NCBI GenBank assembly: GCA_963682055.1
Contig: OY821751.1
Span: forward strand, 11,594,001-11,658,000
Direction: 5' to 3'
Source of the DNA: Primula veris
Taxonomy: Eukaryota; Streptophyta; Magnoliopsida; Ericales; Primulaceae
Length of the DNA: 64,000 nt
Below the pieces are notes generated by a model that worked only from the letters and a program-made list of their open reading frames with translations, ran no database searches and was not told where the DNA came from. The translations under genes and the position numbers were made by a program. Each line of letters starts with the position of its first letter. Position 1 is the first letter of the stretch. Below are positions 20,501 to 29,358 of the stretch, piece by piece.

Positions 20501-23500
20501 TTGGGATAGTAAACCTCCCTTATGGCTCCAGCCTCCAATAGCTTTTGTACTTCAGCGACTAAAGCTGCTCTGTGCTGTACAGAGACTTTTCTGCTTCTCT
20601 GTGCTATTGGCTTGTACTCGGCGTTTACACTTAGGTGGTGGCATGCTGTAGTGGGGTCTAGGCCCGGCATGTCTTTAGGACTCCAGGCGAATTTATCAAT
20701 GTTGCTGAAAAGGAACGCTTCTAACTCCTCGGATTCCTGTTTTGGAAGGTTATCGCCGATGAGGAAATAGTGCTCCTCGTCCATATCCGGGATATACACC
20801 TTCCTAAGTGTCTCTCCTACTTGTTCTTCGACAACCCTTTCGGCCTTGGATATTTGGCTGATCAGCTTCTTTGTGCTGGTGGGTTGTTCCACAGTGCTTC
20901 GTTGTTGTTGGAGAGTCGCAGTGATGTCCTCGCAGCGTCTTGAATCTTCTTGACATCCTCTGGCTGTCTCGATCGCCCCCCTATCATTCGGGTATTTGAC
21001 CTTTTGGTGATAGGTCGAGGGTATGGCCTTCATGGCATGTAGCCAAGGTCGACCCAATATTGCGTTGTGCCCGGAGTGGTCGTCGACCACTAAGAACTCC
21101 ACGGGAACCGACATGGACCCTGTTGTGACACTGAGGACGATCTTACCCAAAGGTTTGGTCGTTTCGGAGATGAATCCGATCAGTGTGACATCGGTAGGCT
21201 GAAGATCTTGCAGCTTGAGTTCCATCTTGTCGAAGAGCTCTTTGTACATGATATCACAAGAGGCTCCTTGGTCGACAAGTACCCTGCTGACTGTGTCTAG
21301 GCCGATTTGAACGCGGAGGTTTATGGCGTCTCCGTGGGGGTATATCACCCCTTCTTCGTCAAGATCCGAAAAAGAAATGGGCGGATGACGTCGTGGTGTG
21401 CATTGTCGTTTTGAGGTCGACGCCTGTGATGTCTTGGCTACTTGGCTAAAGTGGGCCAGCTGCCGTTGTCGTGATCGTTCCCCGCCTGGGCCCTTGGGTC
21501 GTGACATATGAACGACATTGATCGTTTTGCCTTGCCGGTTGTCAGATCCCTCGATGGCCAGTTGTTTGCCTTTATTCCCAGCTCCTTTGATGAACTTGGC
21601 TAGGTATCCTGCATCGCCCCACTGGTTCATTCTCCATCGTAGGTTACAGCAATGCTCAGTGAGATGGCCGTGATCCTCGTGATACGCGCAGAAGAGCTTG
21701 GAATCTCTCTGATTGGGGGGAGAGATGATCGGTTGTGTTCGGGAATACCAACTTTCCCTGCATATATCCTTGAGGATATCTTCAGCAGACAGGTTGAAAG
21801 TGTATCGCAGCTCGACCGGTCCGACAGTGCCTCGGTGTTCCCTCTCTTGGGGCCGCACCTGTTGAAATGGCTTGGGTGGCATCGGGTAGGCGAGCTGGAG
21901 CGGTTTATGTTCGTTGGTCGGTGTTGGGTATGCGATCTGGAGCGGTTTAGGCTCTAGTGCTCGTGGTCGCTCTCCCCTGCTATGGACCTCGGGCTCTTTG
22001 CCCTTCCTGGTCGGTTGGAATGCTTCTCCCTGGTTATTTCTAACTCTTTTGCGACCCACCTGTGCCTCACGGACCGACTCTCTTCTTGGTAGAGTTCGGT
22101 TTAGGAAACGCAGTTCGTCGTTCTTATCGGTGAGGTGGGTACAATAGGCTAGCAGGGAATCAGTGGTCGGGAAGTTTTTGCCTATGAACTTCCTTCTCGC
22201 CCAATAGCCATTAGGGATGGAGTTGATAAAGTTTTGGATGGCTATATTATTGGCGTATCGTGGAATCTGGTTTGCTACGTCGATGAAACGTATGCAGTAA
22301 TCGTTGAGCCTTTCATTTGGCATCATCGTCATTTTAAGAAGGGTTTCGATACTAACCTTCTTTTTTCGATGAGCAGCGTACCGGGTGGAGTACGCTCTTA
22401 GCAGTTCTGCCCAGTTTCTAATGGAGCCCCGTGGTAAGTTATGATACCATGACGAAGCCTCTTGACCCAAGCTGTTTTTGAAAAATTTGCACATCAGTGC
22501 ATGGTCATCACTCCACAGTTCCATCTTCGTCTTGTAGTGCCTCAGATGGTCGATAGGGCAACTCTTCCCGTCATAGAGCCTGAACTCTGGGATGACGAAT
22601 CCCATAGGATTGCGGTACCGTGTGATCTGTTCAGCACACGGGGTTTCTTGGCATACGTTCCAAGCCTGTTGGAACGCGTCATCCGTGACTTGGTAGGGGG
22701 GAGGGTATCCTTCCTGATGTGGTGGTGGGCCATATCCCTCCCCGATCCTGTATTCGGGATATCTATCGTCCTTCGTGTTTGTGTGGACACGTTCCATATG
22801 TGTGTTCGGATGGACGATAGTTATTGGGACATTGCCCCCTTGGTGGGGGACTCTTGTATCGGTTCGCCGACCCGCTGCCTCCAAGGCGGCTCTGTAGGCA
22901 GAATCTTCCCCTTCATGGCGTGGGTCTTTGTTGGGTTGGATAACTGGCAATGCGATGCCGGCCGCTGTCATGGCCGTCATGCATGCCGCCAGCTGAGCTT
23001 GTAGCTGTGTGTAGTTCCTTTCATCGGCTAAGGGAACGACATGTTGTACCTCCACCGTGGGTGGTGTAATCACCCTCGGAGAATTAGTCGGCAGTCGTGG
23101 CGACTGTCCGAGTACACGATCCTCGGGCATGCCAAACTGATGGGCCTCGTCCGTTTGTAAACGGGCACCAGAGTTGACCGAGGTCGTAGGCAAAGGGACT
23201 CTAGGGCTTGGCCCTGCTTGGGACCCGGTTAAGCGTCTTCGTGCACGCCTTAATACGGGCACGTCTTGTTCGTCCTCCGAGGACGAAATGTGTTCGTCGA
23301 CAATCCCTTCGATGAAATGTCGAGGTGGTTCGATCGGCTGTTCTTGGTTTGCGTAGGAGGTTGTTGGTTGGTTTCCGGATTGGATAGCTTCATATCTGTC
23401 GCGGATAGCGAGTAGATCGTCGAGGTCTTGTTGGCTAATTTGCGTGTTTTGGTTATTGGTTTCTACTATCTCGGGATGGGTTTCCTCTACATTGGTAACC

Positions 23501-23502
23501 AT
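17584..23502 (-). CDS. Gag-pol polyprotein, Tat lineage
   Basis: A single uninterrupted frame of 1972 residues starts 79 bases after the 5' LTR. Domains in order: gag core about 295-440; a CxxHx4Hx4C knuckle at 605-618; aspartic protease with active site VDQGAS at 743-748, DQG instead of the common DTG; reverse transcriptase about 985-1170 with YIDD at 1118-1121; a first RNase H about 1260-1340 with the catalytic start degraded (LACYLAV); a second archaeal-type RNase H about 1398-1525 with D1402, E1440, D1464 and D1514; and integrase with an HHCC finger (H1621, H1628, C1659, C1662) and a DD35E core (D1691, D1751, E1787). The dual RNase H is diagnostic of Tat elements. Gag and pol share one frame with no stop between them, so processing must rely on the protease. 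Confidence 0.95.
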   Translation of the reverse strand: MVTNVEETHPEIVETNNQNTQISQQDLDDLLAIRDRYEAIQSGNQPTTSYANQEQPIEPPRHFIEGIVDEHISSSEDEQDVPVLRRARRRLTGSQAGPSPRVPLPTTSVNSGARLQTDEAHQFGMPEDRVLGQSPRLPTNSPRVITPPTVEVQHVVPLADERNYTQLQAQLAACMTAMTAAGIALPVIQPNKDPRHEGEDSAYRAALEAAGRRTDTRVPHQGGNVPITIVHPNTHMERVHTNTKDDRYPEYRIGEGYGPPPHQEGYPPPYQVTDDAFQQAWNVCQETPCAEQITRYRNPMGFVIPEFRLYDGKSCPIDHLRHYKTKMELWSDDHALMCKFFKNSLGQEASSWYHNLPRGSIRNWAELLRAYSTRYAAHRKKKVSIETLLKMTMMPNERLNDYCIRFIDVANQIPRYANNIAIQNFINSIPNGYWARRKFIGKNFPTTDSLLAYCTHLTDKNDELRFLNRTLPRRESVREAQVGRKRVRNNQGEAFQPTRKGKEPEVHSRGERPRALEPKPLQIAYPTPTNEHKPLQLAYPMPPKPFQQVRPQEREHRGTVGPVELRYTFNLSAEDILKDICRESWYSRTQPIISPPNQRDSKLFCAYHEDHGHLTEHCCNLRWRMNQWGDAGYLAKFIKGAGNKGKQLAIEGSDNRQGKTINVVHMSRPKGPGGERSRQRQLAHFSQVAKTSQASTSKRQCTPRRHPPISFSDLDEEGVIYPHGDAINLRVQIGLDTVSRVLVDQGASCDIMYKELFDKMELKLQDLQPTDVTLIGFISETTKPLGKIVLSVTTGSMSVPVEFLVVDDHSGHNAILGRPWLHAMKAIPSTYHQKVKYPNDRGAIETARGCQEDSRRCEDITATLQQQRSTVEQPTSTKKLISQISKAERVVEEQVGETLRKVYIPDMDEEHYFLIGDNLPKQESEELEAFLFSNIDKFAWSPKDMPGLDPTTACHHLSVNAEYKPIAQRSRKVSVQHRAALVAEVQKLLEAGAIREVYYPKWLSNPVVVPKKNGKERVCIDFTNLNKACPRDHFPLPRIDQLVDATAGAERMTFLDAYSGYHQIPLAREDQEKTSFISPLGNYCYTVMPFGLRNAGATYQRMITRVCRDHIGKTMEVYIDDMVVKSERATSHLQDIRDVFRTLGEHKLKLNASKCAFGVSKGKFLGHMVSRRGIEANPDQITALRNLAAPKNKKQVQELTGMMAALSRFISRSADKGRPFFESLKKDKKFVWDPECEASFNNLKEYLRTLPLLVRPNRGDILACYLAVSATAVSAVILREEGREQFPIYFVSKTLVEAETRYLPLEKLCLALVVATRKLPHYFIAHQVRVYTKFHIKESLRRTDISGRVAAWGVELSQFHIEFAPRHSIRGQVLADFVAEFTEGYDEPLAHSPQSHWQIHVDGSATKDGSGAGIVLKSREGAIIEKSIKLGFRATNNEAEYEAMINGMLIARSLGCSHLIASSDSMLIVNQAIGEYQAKDDRMILYQEKVQSLMATFEQCELVRINRAENSHADALATLASTLTLTDSLSITVELLPTPSITKRVNRVTSIQYELGWMEDMTHYLRSGTLPVDKIKALKITRKSPRFWLSEDDKLYKSSYRGPHLLCVPTELQLPVLEEIHEGSCGAHIKGRSLANKAVTQGYWWPYIKRDADAYVQRCDKCQRFAKIPRLPSSMMTPVSAPWPFAQWAIDLVGKLPRAPGNVEYLIVATDYFTKWVEAKPLREIKASNVKQFIWEYIITRFGIPYAIVADNGTQFKDANLQLWYEELGIRKFYSTPTYPQGNGQAEVSNRTILDGIKTTLEQAKGRWPERLLNVLWSCRTTPKTGTKETPFSLAYGVEAIIPTEIGLPTLRTTLVEQGNNEQRMREELDMIDEKREIAALTLAKYQQSVKQTYDKRVKGSKEFMVGELVLRRVTVYTRNEIHGKLSPTWEGPYEIVKQTSPVSYKIKSVLFANSRGEKNSWNVANLKKYYV

Positions 23503-23562
23503 TGTCGCTCGTCTGGCAGAGTATTGGTATTCGAATTCTAAACTAGTTGGGAACTAGATGAT

Positions 23563-23580
23563 TCCCGGAGACGGCGCCAT
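23563..23580 (-). other. Primer-binding site of the Tat element
   Basis: One base after the 5' LTR, the minus strand reads TGGCGCCGTCTCCGGGAA. The first nine bases match the complement of a plant tRNA-Asp 3' end, which I recall as beginning TGGCGCCGT. The next positions differ at about three of 18, so the primer tRNA is uncertain. The position and the TGG start mark it as the primer-binding site. Confidence 0.65.
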
Positions 23581-23581
23581 T

Positions 23582-24146
23582 TGATAAAGCCATAACTTTG
23601 GTCGGTCGCGTTAGGCTTTTCAACGAAGATAAAAATGACAAATCGACGTGAATAAATGATACTTCCTGATCTTTATTATTGCTCGGATTATTATCCTTGT
23701 TCGGACTACTACACTTGTTCGGATTCGTATTCCGATTTTACAATTATGCTCGATATAACTATTTAATCTCTCGTCTTGATCTTTCTCCTCTTTTATTCGG
23801 TGCTCGGCTGTCTTTTCTCGGTTTGTTTCTCGATGTGATATGCTTTGGTTAGTTTCTCTCTTTTCTTAACTTCTCTCTATATTTTTTGGATAGATTTTCT
23901 GGTCCTTTTCTAGGAGGGGTAGTGGGCTATTTATAGGCAACTGCGCCTTCTAGGATAGTGACAAATGTCTTCATCCCAGGGATTTCTCAGACAAGGGTCC
24001 CCATTTGATTGGGCTTGGGCTTTGGGTAGTAGCACCTCAATTCCTATAACCAATATGAGATGACCCATTAAGCGTTGGATACCCATTTATAAAGTGAGTT
24101 GATTATGACCCGAAAAATATTCGGGTCTGATTTTTATGTTCTATCA
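23582..24146 (-). repeat. 5' LTR of the Tat element (right copy)
   Basis: This 565-bp LTR drives gag-pol on the minus strand. It carries a TATAAATA box (minus, 23935-23928) about 210 bp into the LTR, so U3 is short and transcription should start near 23905. It is identical by eye to the left LTR. Confidence 0.95.
23928..23935 (-). promoter_or_regulatory. TATA box of the 5' LTR
   Basis: The plus strand reads TATTTATA, giving TATAAATA on the minus strand, within the 5' LTR and upstream of gag-pol. The same box occurs in the 3' LTR at 7544-7537. Confidence 0.6.
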
Positions 24147-24151
24147 CATAT
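24147..24151. other. Target-site duplication CATAT (right)
   Basis: This is the second copy of the 5-bp duplication made by integration of the Tat element; five base pairs is usual for Ty3/gypsy integrases. Confidence 0.9.
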
Positions 24152-24167
24152 ACACACATATACATAG

Positions 24168-24210
<43 letters not shown>

Positions 24211-24780
24211 TATAGAGTTTGTCATCTTTAACTTATGAGTGAACTATAGATATACAAACACGTATTAGAAAGTTTTTATTTTTGAAAATTTAATGTGAAA
24301 AAAGCTCAAAAAAATCTTTAAATTCCTATCTTCTCTGTTTTTGATCTTCTTAACCCAAAACTAGCTTTTTAAATCTAAAAAAGCTGACATATCAAACACT
24401 CATGTTTTTTTTTTATCAAAAAGCTAAGAAATAAAAACTGTCATTTGTAACTTTTTTTACTTATAAGTTGTTTATAACTTGCTTCTTGGGCTTTTTTGAC
24501 CCCAAATATAGCTTTTTAAAAGCTAAAAAAGTTGACATACCAACACAAATGAATTTTTATAATCAAAAAGCTAAAAAGTCTAAGAAAAAAGAAATTGTTG
24601 CCAAACCTGCATTAAAAAATTCAGTAAAAACTGCAACTAACAGAAATTCTATTCTATAACTGAATTAAACAGTACTATTGAATAAATAAAATCTTGGTTG
24701 GTTCATAAGAAAAACAGAACCTCAACTAGTCAATTAATTAAATGAAACATAGATACATATACACACATATACATAGATAC

Positions 24781-24813
<33 letters not shown>

Positions 24814-24819
24814 AAGGAC
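24147..24819. repeat. Right part of the SAP intron with the uninterrupted repeat copy
   Basis: The segment starts with the right CATAT target duplication and (TA)n(GA)n. It then has A/T-rich repeats and, from 24640, another copy of the intron unit, which runs through ACATAGATACATATACACAC into the exon 1 donor. That copy reads straight through the point where the retrotransposon broke the neighbouring copy, so it serves as an empty-site reference. Confidence 0.7.
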
Positions 24820-24918
24820 CTTGAGGCAAGAATCACAGGTGAAGGGAAGAAAATCAATAAGTTTGCAATATTCAACGGAGCAATGCTTTCCCAGATTCGG
24901 CAGCTCCGGTGTTCCCAT
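24820..24918 (-). CDS. AN1/C2H2 zinc-finger stress-associated protein (SAP), exon 1
   Basis: This 33-codon first exon starts with MGTPELPNLGKHCSVEYC, the conserved N-terminus of plant SAP11-type proteins, which fixes the start codon at 24918. It ends in CDSCLK, and the next base pair is a GT donor (24819-24818). Splicing to 3267 in phase 0 restores the AN1 finger core, CDSCLK followed by VYCLEHRSY. Without the intron the exon would read into a GA/TA microsatellite (LSLSLSLY), so it cannot be a complete gene. Upstream, at 24919-24960, a TTTTACAG-like site could be the 3' end of a 5'-UTR intron. No clear TATA box was seen. Confidence 0.9.
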
Positions 24919-27426
24919 TTATTTTTATTATGTATGGTATGGTTTGTATTCAATTGGCTGTAAAATATATTTAGTCTAATCTATTCTAATTACACTAACA
25001 TTTTTAACACACTATTTCATAAGTTGTAGTAAGTATATAATGTTAAACAAAATGATAAAATTACATGTACTTATGTTTTCTCACATATCATATCGTGAGT
25101 GTAATTCTATCAACGTACGTCAAAAATAAATCCCTAAACGTGAGATATAATGGTCGTAATTTCTTCAATCTATGTTGTTAGGTCCTTAATTAAGTAAAAA
25201 TTGATAGATCGATACTTAAATCATAAAAAATAATAGTCTGATATTTAAATTGTTAATCACTAATAGTAATACATTAAACTTATTTTTTTCTTATAGCCTT
25301 GGGTATGTTTATTTGGGCGTTGAAATATATATCTTTAGGAAGATTCCGAACACAAGGATTGTTTGTGACAGGTCACTCTTTCCAATGTCAACTGTTAAAA
25401 AAAACAGTCTTTATTTTCTTATTTAATCGTTTTCCAGGAAAGTATATAAAGCTCCCCTTGGCATCATATTTAAACAAACCATAGGAGTACTATAAATTTG
25501 ACATGTATTTAAAGCTCCCCTTGGCATCATATTGTTTTCACGTTGATTTTCCGATTTTTTTAGTTTGAATGTACGATCATATTATTCAGCTTTCAAAAAA
25601 TAGATTTTTAAGCTATCAAAAGTAAATAAATATGAGAATAACAAATCTAGAATCAGGTTGGATTTTTTAAACATGTTTTTTAAAACTGATTTTTAACTAT
25701 AATTTTTTTAACAAACAGAGCTAAATTACATAAGAAAATTTTCAACAGTTATATTGTAAGCGATCTGAAGACCGTCGAACAAGGTTATGCATTATGAACT
25801 TGAGAGGGTGTCATGCTAAGGACTCATTGACGGAGAAAATTGTAGTGTTTTCTCCTATTACTTCATACTTAACTAGCCATGTTATCTTATAGAGAAAAAG
25901 AACAGAATCTCTCTCTCTCTTTTCAAAATACCTCAATCCTATATTTCTAAACACCCCGCCGCCGTCCGGGATGGGAGATTGCGGTGCCGATCACCTACAC
26001 CTGGGCCTTTTAATCCTCCTTTCTCCTCTACTTTCTTCCCATCCCGTCCATCACTTCTTCCGCTACCCCATCCATTTCCCATCTCTTCCCATTTTTTTCC
26101 GATCTACACCCTCCGCCATCAATGGCAGTGTAGATCCGAGCTCTCCTCCTCCTTTTCTCTTATCTCACCCTTCCCTCTCTTCCCATACCCATAGCCTCCC
26201 TTTTTCTATTCTCATCCCCACCATCTCCCTTTCTTAGTAGTCCCGATATCTTTTTAATTTTCTCCCCCTTTTAACCCTCCTAATGATCATCTTATAAAAT
26301 TGTTTGGGGGTCAATAGTAATGGTTAATGTAACTTTTTCGCGATCGGAGTCTACGATCGAAACAGTATGACCAACATTGAGACCACCTTACAATATGAGT
26401 CTTGGTTTGGGATGTTGGTATTTTGAGAATCTCGTCTCCGTAGGACTGCTTAGATCGGGTTGAAAAGTGTGATGGCATCCTAATTATTATTACAATGCCG
26501 GACAGAGATGGATACTCTTATATATTTCGGAACTTCCTTGACATATGGTATGGTATGTTACCCTTTTCATCCTTGATGACTTATGGTAGATCTGGTTTAT
26601 CCCCTTTACACGTATTAGGCAAATTATACGATATGATTTTGTCTCCCTACATTATATGAGTATTAAAGATGCTTGTCTGGATCACAATTGGTAGAACATA
26701 TATTTATTGGTTGATATCTGTGTGGTTTTGTAAAAACATTTCCCTTACGGTTTTGTTCTCTTGGTTCCTTCTGCTTGATTTGTGTGTTTAGATCGGGTTT
26801 ATTTGTGTGTTGTCACCCCGACGATGTTTTTCTCGGCCTAGTTTGAATGGGATCTCTTCTGGACCTCACATGTTGCTTTTGGTTGGCACGACATCCTTAG
26901 CTATTTTCCACATTCGATGACTCGTGGCGCGCTCGACAAGATTTCTGTGTTGTTTTTACCGTTGAACATGGCTTCTTGTTAAGACGTCCCTAACGGATTG
27001 TCTATAATAATCTGGATCAGGACGCCTATCCCGAGTTGCTGTTGCTTAAATGCAAGATATTATTGTTCATTCTTTCGTTGTAGTTTCTTTGGAAAATAAA
27101 GAAAAAAATGAAAAATAAAAAGTAAAAAGAACGCATTACGCATCCATATGAGATATTAAATGTAAAGTTTGAAGGAAAACAATACAAGGTTAGTTTTTGT
27201 CAGTTTTTTACAAGGCAAAATTTAACTAAAAGCATAAATTTTATCGGCACAAAAAGTCGAAATTTGTTTTTGTTTTTTTTTTTGCAAATTTAAGATTTAA
27301 ATAGAGTCTTTTTTATTTGAAGCAAGCTTTTTAAAAACATTAGTATTTTTTTTTTTTACAAACAATATTTAATTAAAACAACACGGACCATGATAGTCCA
27401 AAATAACACCGACCACAAGGCTTGGA
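24919..27426. other. Non-coding flank upstream of the SAP gene
   Basis: At 24919-25900 there is AT-rich sequence that should contain the SAP promoter on the minus strand; no convincing TATA box was found. At 25905-26260 the plus strand is rich in CTCTCC and CCCATC, and frames there encode only Ser/Pro/Leu/His low complexity. The stretch 26280-27080 is more even in composition, shows no gene, and ends in an A-rich segment (27096-27130), so a decayed retroposon is possible but unproven. Confidence 0.4.
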
Positions 27427-27930
27427 TCACAACCTTAAGGGCACGGACACTTTTGCGATACCAATATCTTTTCTTTGTCCATCACCTTTGAGCATAACGT
27501 TTTGATCAGGTCTGCATTGAACAAATCCTGCAGATGCTAATTCAATATATTCAGGGAGCACACTCCCTGTGGAGCCAATCTGGGGTATTCTCTCTCCGCT
27601 TTTGTTATGATTTCCCCCTCCTCTGACAGATAAGGATTTGTATGTATCATCTATTTGCCTCACGGGATACATATGGTGGGATTCAATGGCTGCACGATCA
27701 TGTTTATTCGTAAATAATTTCTCCCCTCCAAAATGATTCACAGATATCCTTTGCTGCTCGTACCAACTTTGCTTTCCGATTAATCAACCAGATTTTCAGC
27801 TGAGAAGTAGTAACCTCAGAACCATGAATACTCACATGTTCAGCCCACAAGAGCAAAGAAGCAGCATCGGTGCATCTCATGTTCTTTCAAGAATGTCATC
27901 TCAATTACGTACGGTTATCTGTTTAGCATT
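27427..27930 (-). pseudogene. Nodulin Homeobox (NDX)-like gene fragment
   Basis: Read on the minus strand, 27885-27735 contains a homeodomain-like helix 2/3 region with [20 protein letters not shown], which resembles the atypical homeodomain of plant NDX proteins (GSEVTSSQLKNWLNNRKA type). After a frameshift near 27730 the sequence continues (27741-27427) with ELASAGFVQCRPDQNVMLKG, similar in kind to the C-terminal conserved region of NDX. An upstream frameshift separates the MHR segment preceding helix 2. The N-terminal two thirds and the far C-terminus are missing. The assignment rests on recalled family motifs; it is a relic, not a working gene. Confidence 0.6.
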
Positions 27931-28117
27931 TGAGAGTGCCATGTAAACCAGTTTCTTAGTGAATGTTGCTGATGGAAGCTTCCATCAAACTTTCTTTTCA
28001 CATTTTAGACGGACAACAAAATAAAAAAGAAACTTTTTACAAGTGAATTACATTAAGATTAAGAGAAGCCACTCGGAGTTCATACAAAGTTGGTTTAGAA
28101 GTCCTTTAAATAAAAAT

Positions 28118-28150
28118 GTGGTTTTCCCCACCAATTATAAAAAAAAAAAT
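28118..28150 (+). repeat. Stem-loop plus A-tail of a retroposon 3' end
   Basis: GTGG-TTTTCC-CCAC is followed by CAATTATAAAAAAAAAAA. The same arrangement occurs at 49266, 51908, 62681 and 63617. It is probably the 3' terminus of a LINE-mobilised copy. Confidence 0.45.
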
Positions 28151-28744
28151 GTGTTTAGAAGTCCTTAATATGACACAATAGTAAAATTAGCCAATATAAA
28201 GAAGAAGAAGAGTTTGAAAAATCATACTAAAAATTAAAGAGGGAAATAGCAATACCAGGGTTTTTTTTTCTGAAATGAAATGAACATCGATCAGTAAGAA
28301 TCTCCTATCAACCGTCTCTTTACCCATCCCCGGAACAAATTTATATTTAAAATTTAAGTACGTTGCCAATGGAAAACGAGAAGGTCAAACATAACTTGGT
28401 ATTGAATCTGTAACGATCGATAAATTTGAAGTTATGCCGGATCAGCCAATATATAGGCTAAGAAAAAATGGTAGGTTTAGTACTACAAGCTGCATTTGTA
28501 TAGGATAATGATAATAATCTATATATTATTAACCTTTAGTGATTATGATTAAAAAAAAAAAGGATCTGTATGCGTACAAATGATAAACAATCAGTCATCT
28601 ATAGTGCTTAACAAAAAGATAAAAAAGAAAACCCAATTATTATGAAAAAGATGACAAAACTTTCACATATTACATGTTTTAATAATGTTTGAGGTTACAA
28701 AGATTATCGCCAAAAACATTTCCTGTAGATATACATTTCAATTG

Positions 28745-29345
28745 TCAAAAATACGCAAAAACTGGGAGGCATTGCGATCGCTTTAATCTATAAATTCTGT
28801 TTCATATGACCAAAATAAGTATATAACTCGATTAATGTCAATAATTTGATAGAGGGGCATGCATTGATTGGCTTATAATTTCTGAAATTCTTTAGCTTCA
28901 ACCGAAAAGAAAAAAAATTCAAAATCGAGATTAAAGATAGGTACACGCCAAAATGTATAACATATCTCAGAGAATCATGAGTAAATAATGAGGTCCTAGT
29001 TATGAAACGGATTCTATGATCACATTTGATCATAGCTCGTCCAGCCAAATCCATAGTTCTCATGGTTGTTGTGCATAATAAGCTCATCTTCACCACCTTG
29101 ATTTTCCGATGAAAATATCCCTGCTCCCATATTCGGACTACCCACCATGAACGCGTGTCCAATTCCCCTACTTGAGATTCCGCCATATTCTTGCTCATTT
29201 CCACCAACATTAAATCATCTTCTTAGGTGCACCAGCATTGCTCTGATTAATAGGGTTGTTCCGAAACCAATGTTTCCTGAAACATTGTTATCAAAAACTA
29301 AATCAGGTTTTTTCTATAACATTGAGTAGGGATTTAAAGTGGAAT
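28745..29345 (-). repeat. Four-copy gene-fragment repeat family, copy 1
   Basis: This is homologous to 44300-44722, 56880-57520 (same orientation) and 60050-60645 (opposite). Read on the minus strand it contains coding-like text such as IGHAFMVGSPNMGAGIFSS and NHENYGFGWTSYDQM, broken by stops. The protein family is not recognised; conserved YGF-WTSYD among copies suggests they derive from one real C-terminal exon. The copy ends where the Tekay LTR begins. Confidence 0.6.
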
Positions 29346-29358
29346 TATCATTGTTAGG

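Larger units (their letters stand above)
7191..24146 (-). mobile_element. Complete Ty3/gypsy Tat-lineage (Retand-like) LTR retrotransposon
   Basis: The 16,956-bp element lies inside the SAP intron. It has TG...CA 565-bp LTRs at 7191-7755 and 23582-24146 that appear identical on reading, and 5-bp CATAT target duplications (7186-7190 and 24147-24151). In element sense (minus strand) the order is 5' LTR, primer-binding site, gag-pol in one frame, 86-bp tandem repeats, a 9-kb antisense gene cassette, 3' LTR. The long non-pol 3' region, the degenerate first RNase H followed by a second archaeal-type RNase H, and the tandem repeats are established traits of the Tat lineage (Ogre, Retand, Grande). 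Identical LTRs and an open gag-pol indicate a very recent insertion and a possibly competent element. Confidence 0.93.
3268..24819 (-). other. 21.5-kb intron of the SAP gene
   Basis: The intron is bounded by a GT donor at 24819-24818 and an AG acceptor at 3269-3268. Removing the 16,956-bp retrotransposon and one CATAT copy leaves an ancestral intron of about 4.6 kb. The left part (3268-7185) is AT-rich and shows no gene. It has repeated phrases such as AGCTAAAAAAGCTGACATA and several (TA)n(GA)n microsatellites. The segment next to the donor has been copied several times inside the intron (see repeats near 6720-7190 and 24147-24820). Confidence 0.85.

Noticed and set aside
25971..26237. 88-codon frame starting MGDCGADHLHLG
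   Set aside because: After about 15 residues it is Ser/Pro/Leu/His low complexity from a CT-rich tract, with no homologue recognised.
25905..27130. Possible LINE or SINE body ending in an A-rich stretch
   Set aside because: No RT, endonuclease or pol III box A/B pattern and no target duplication could be supported.
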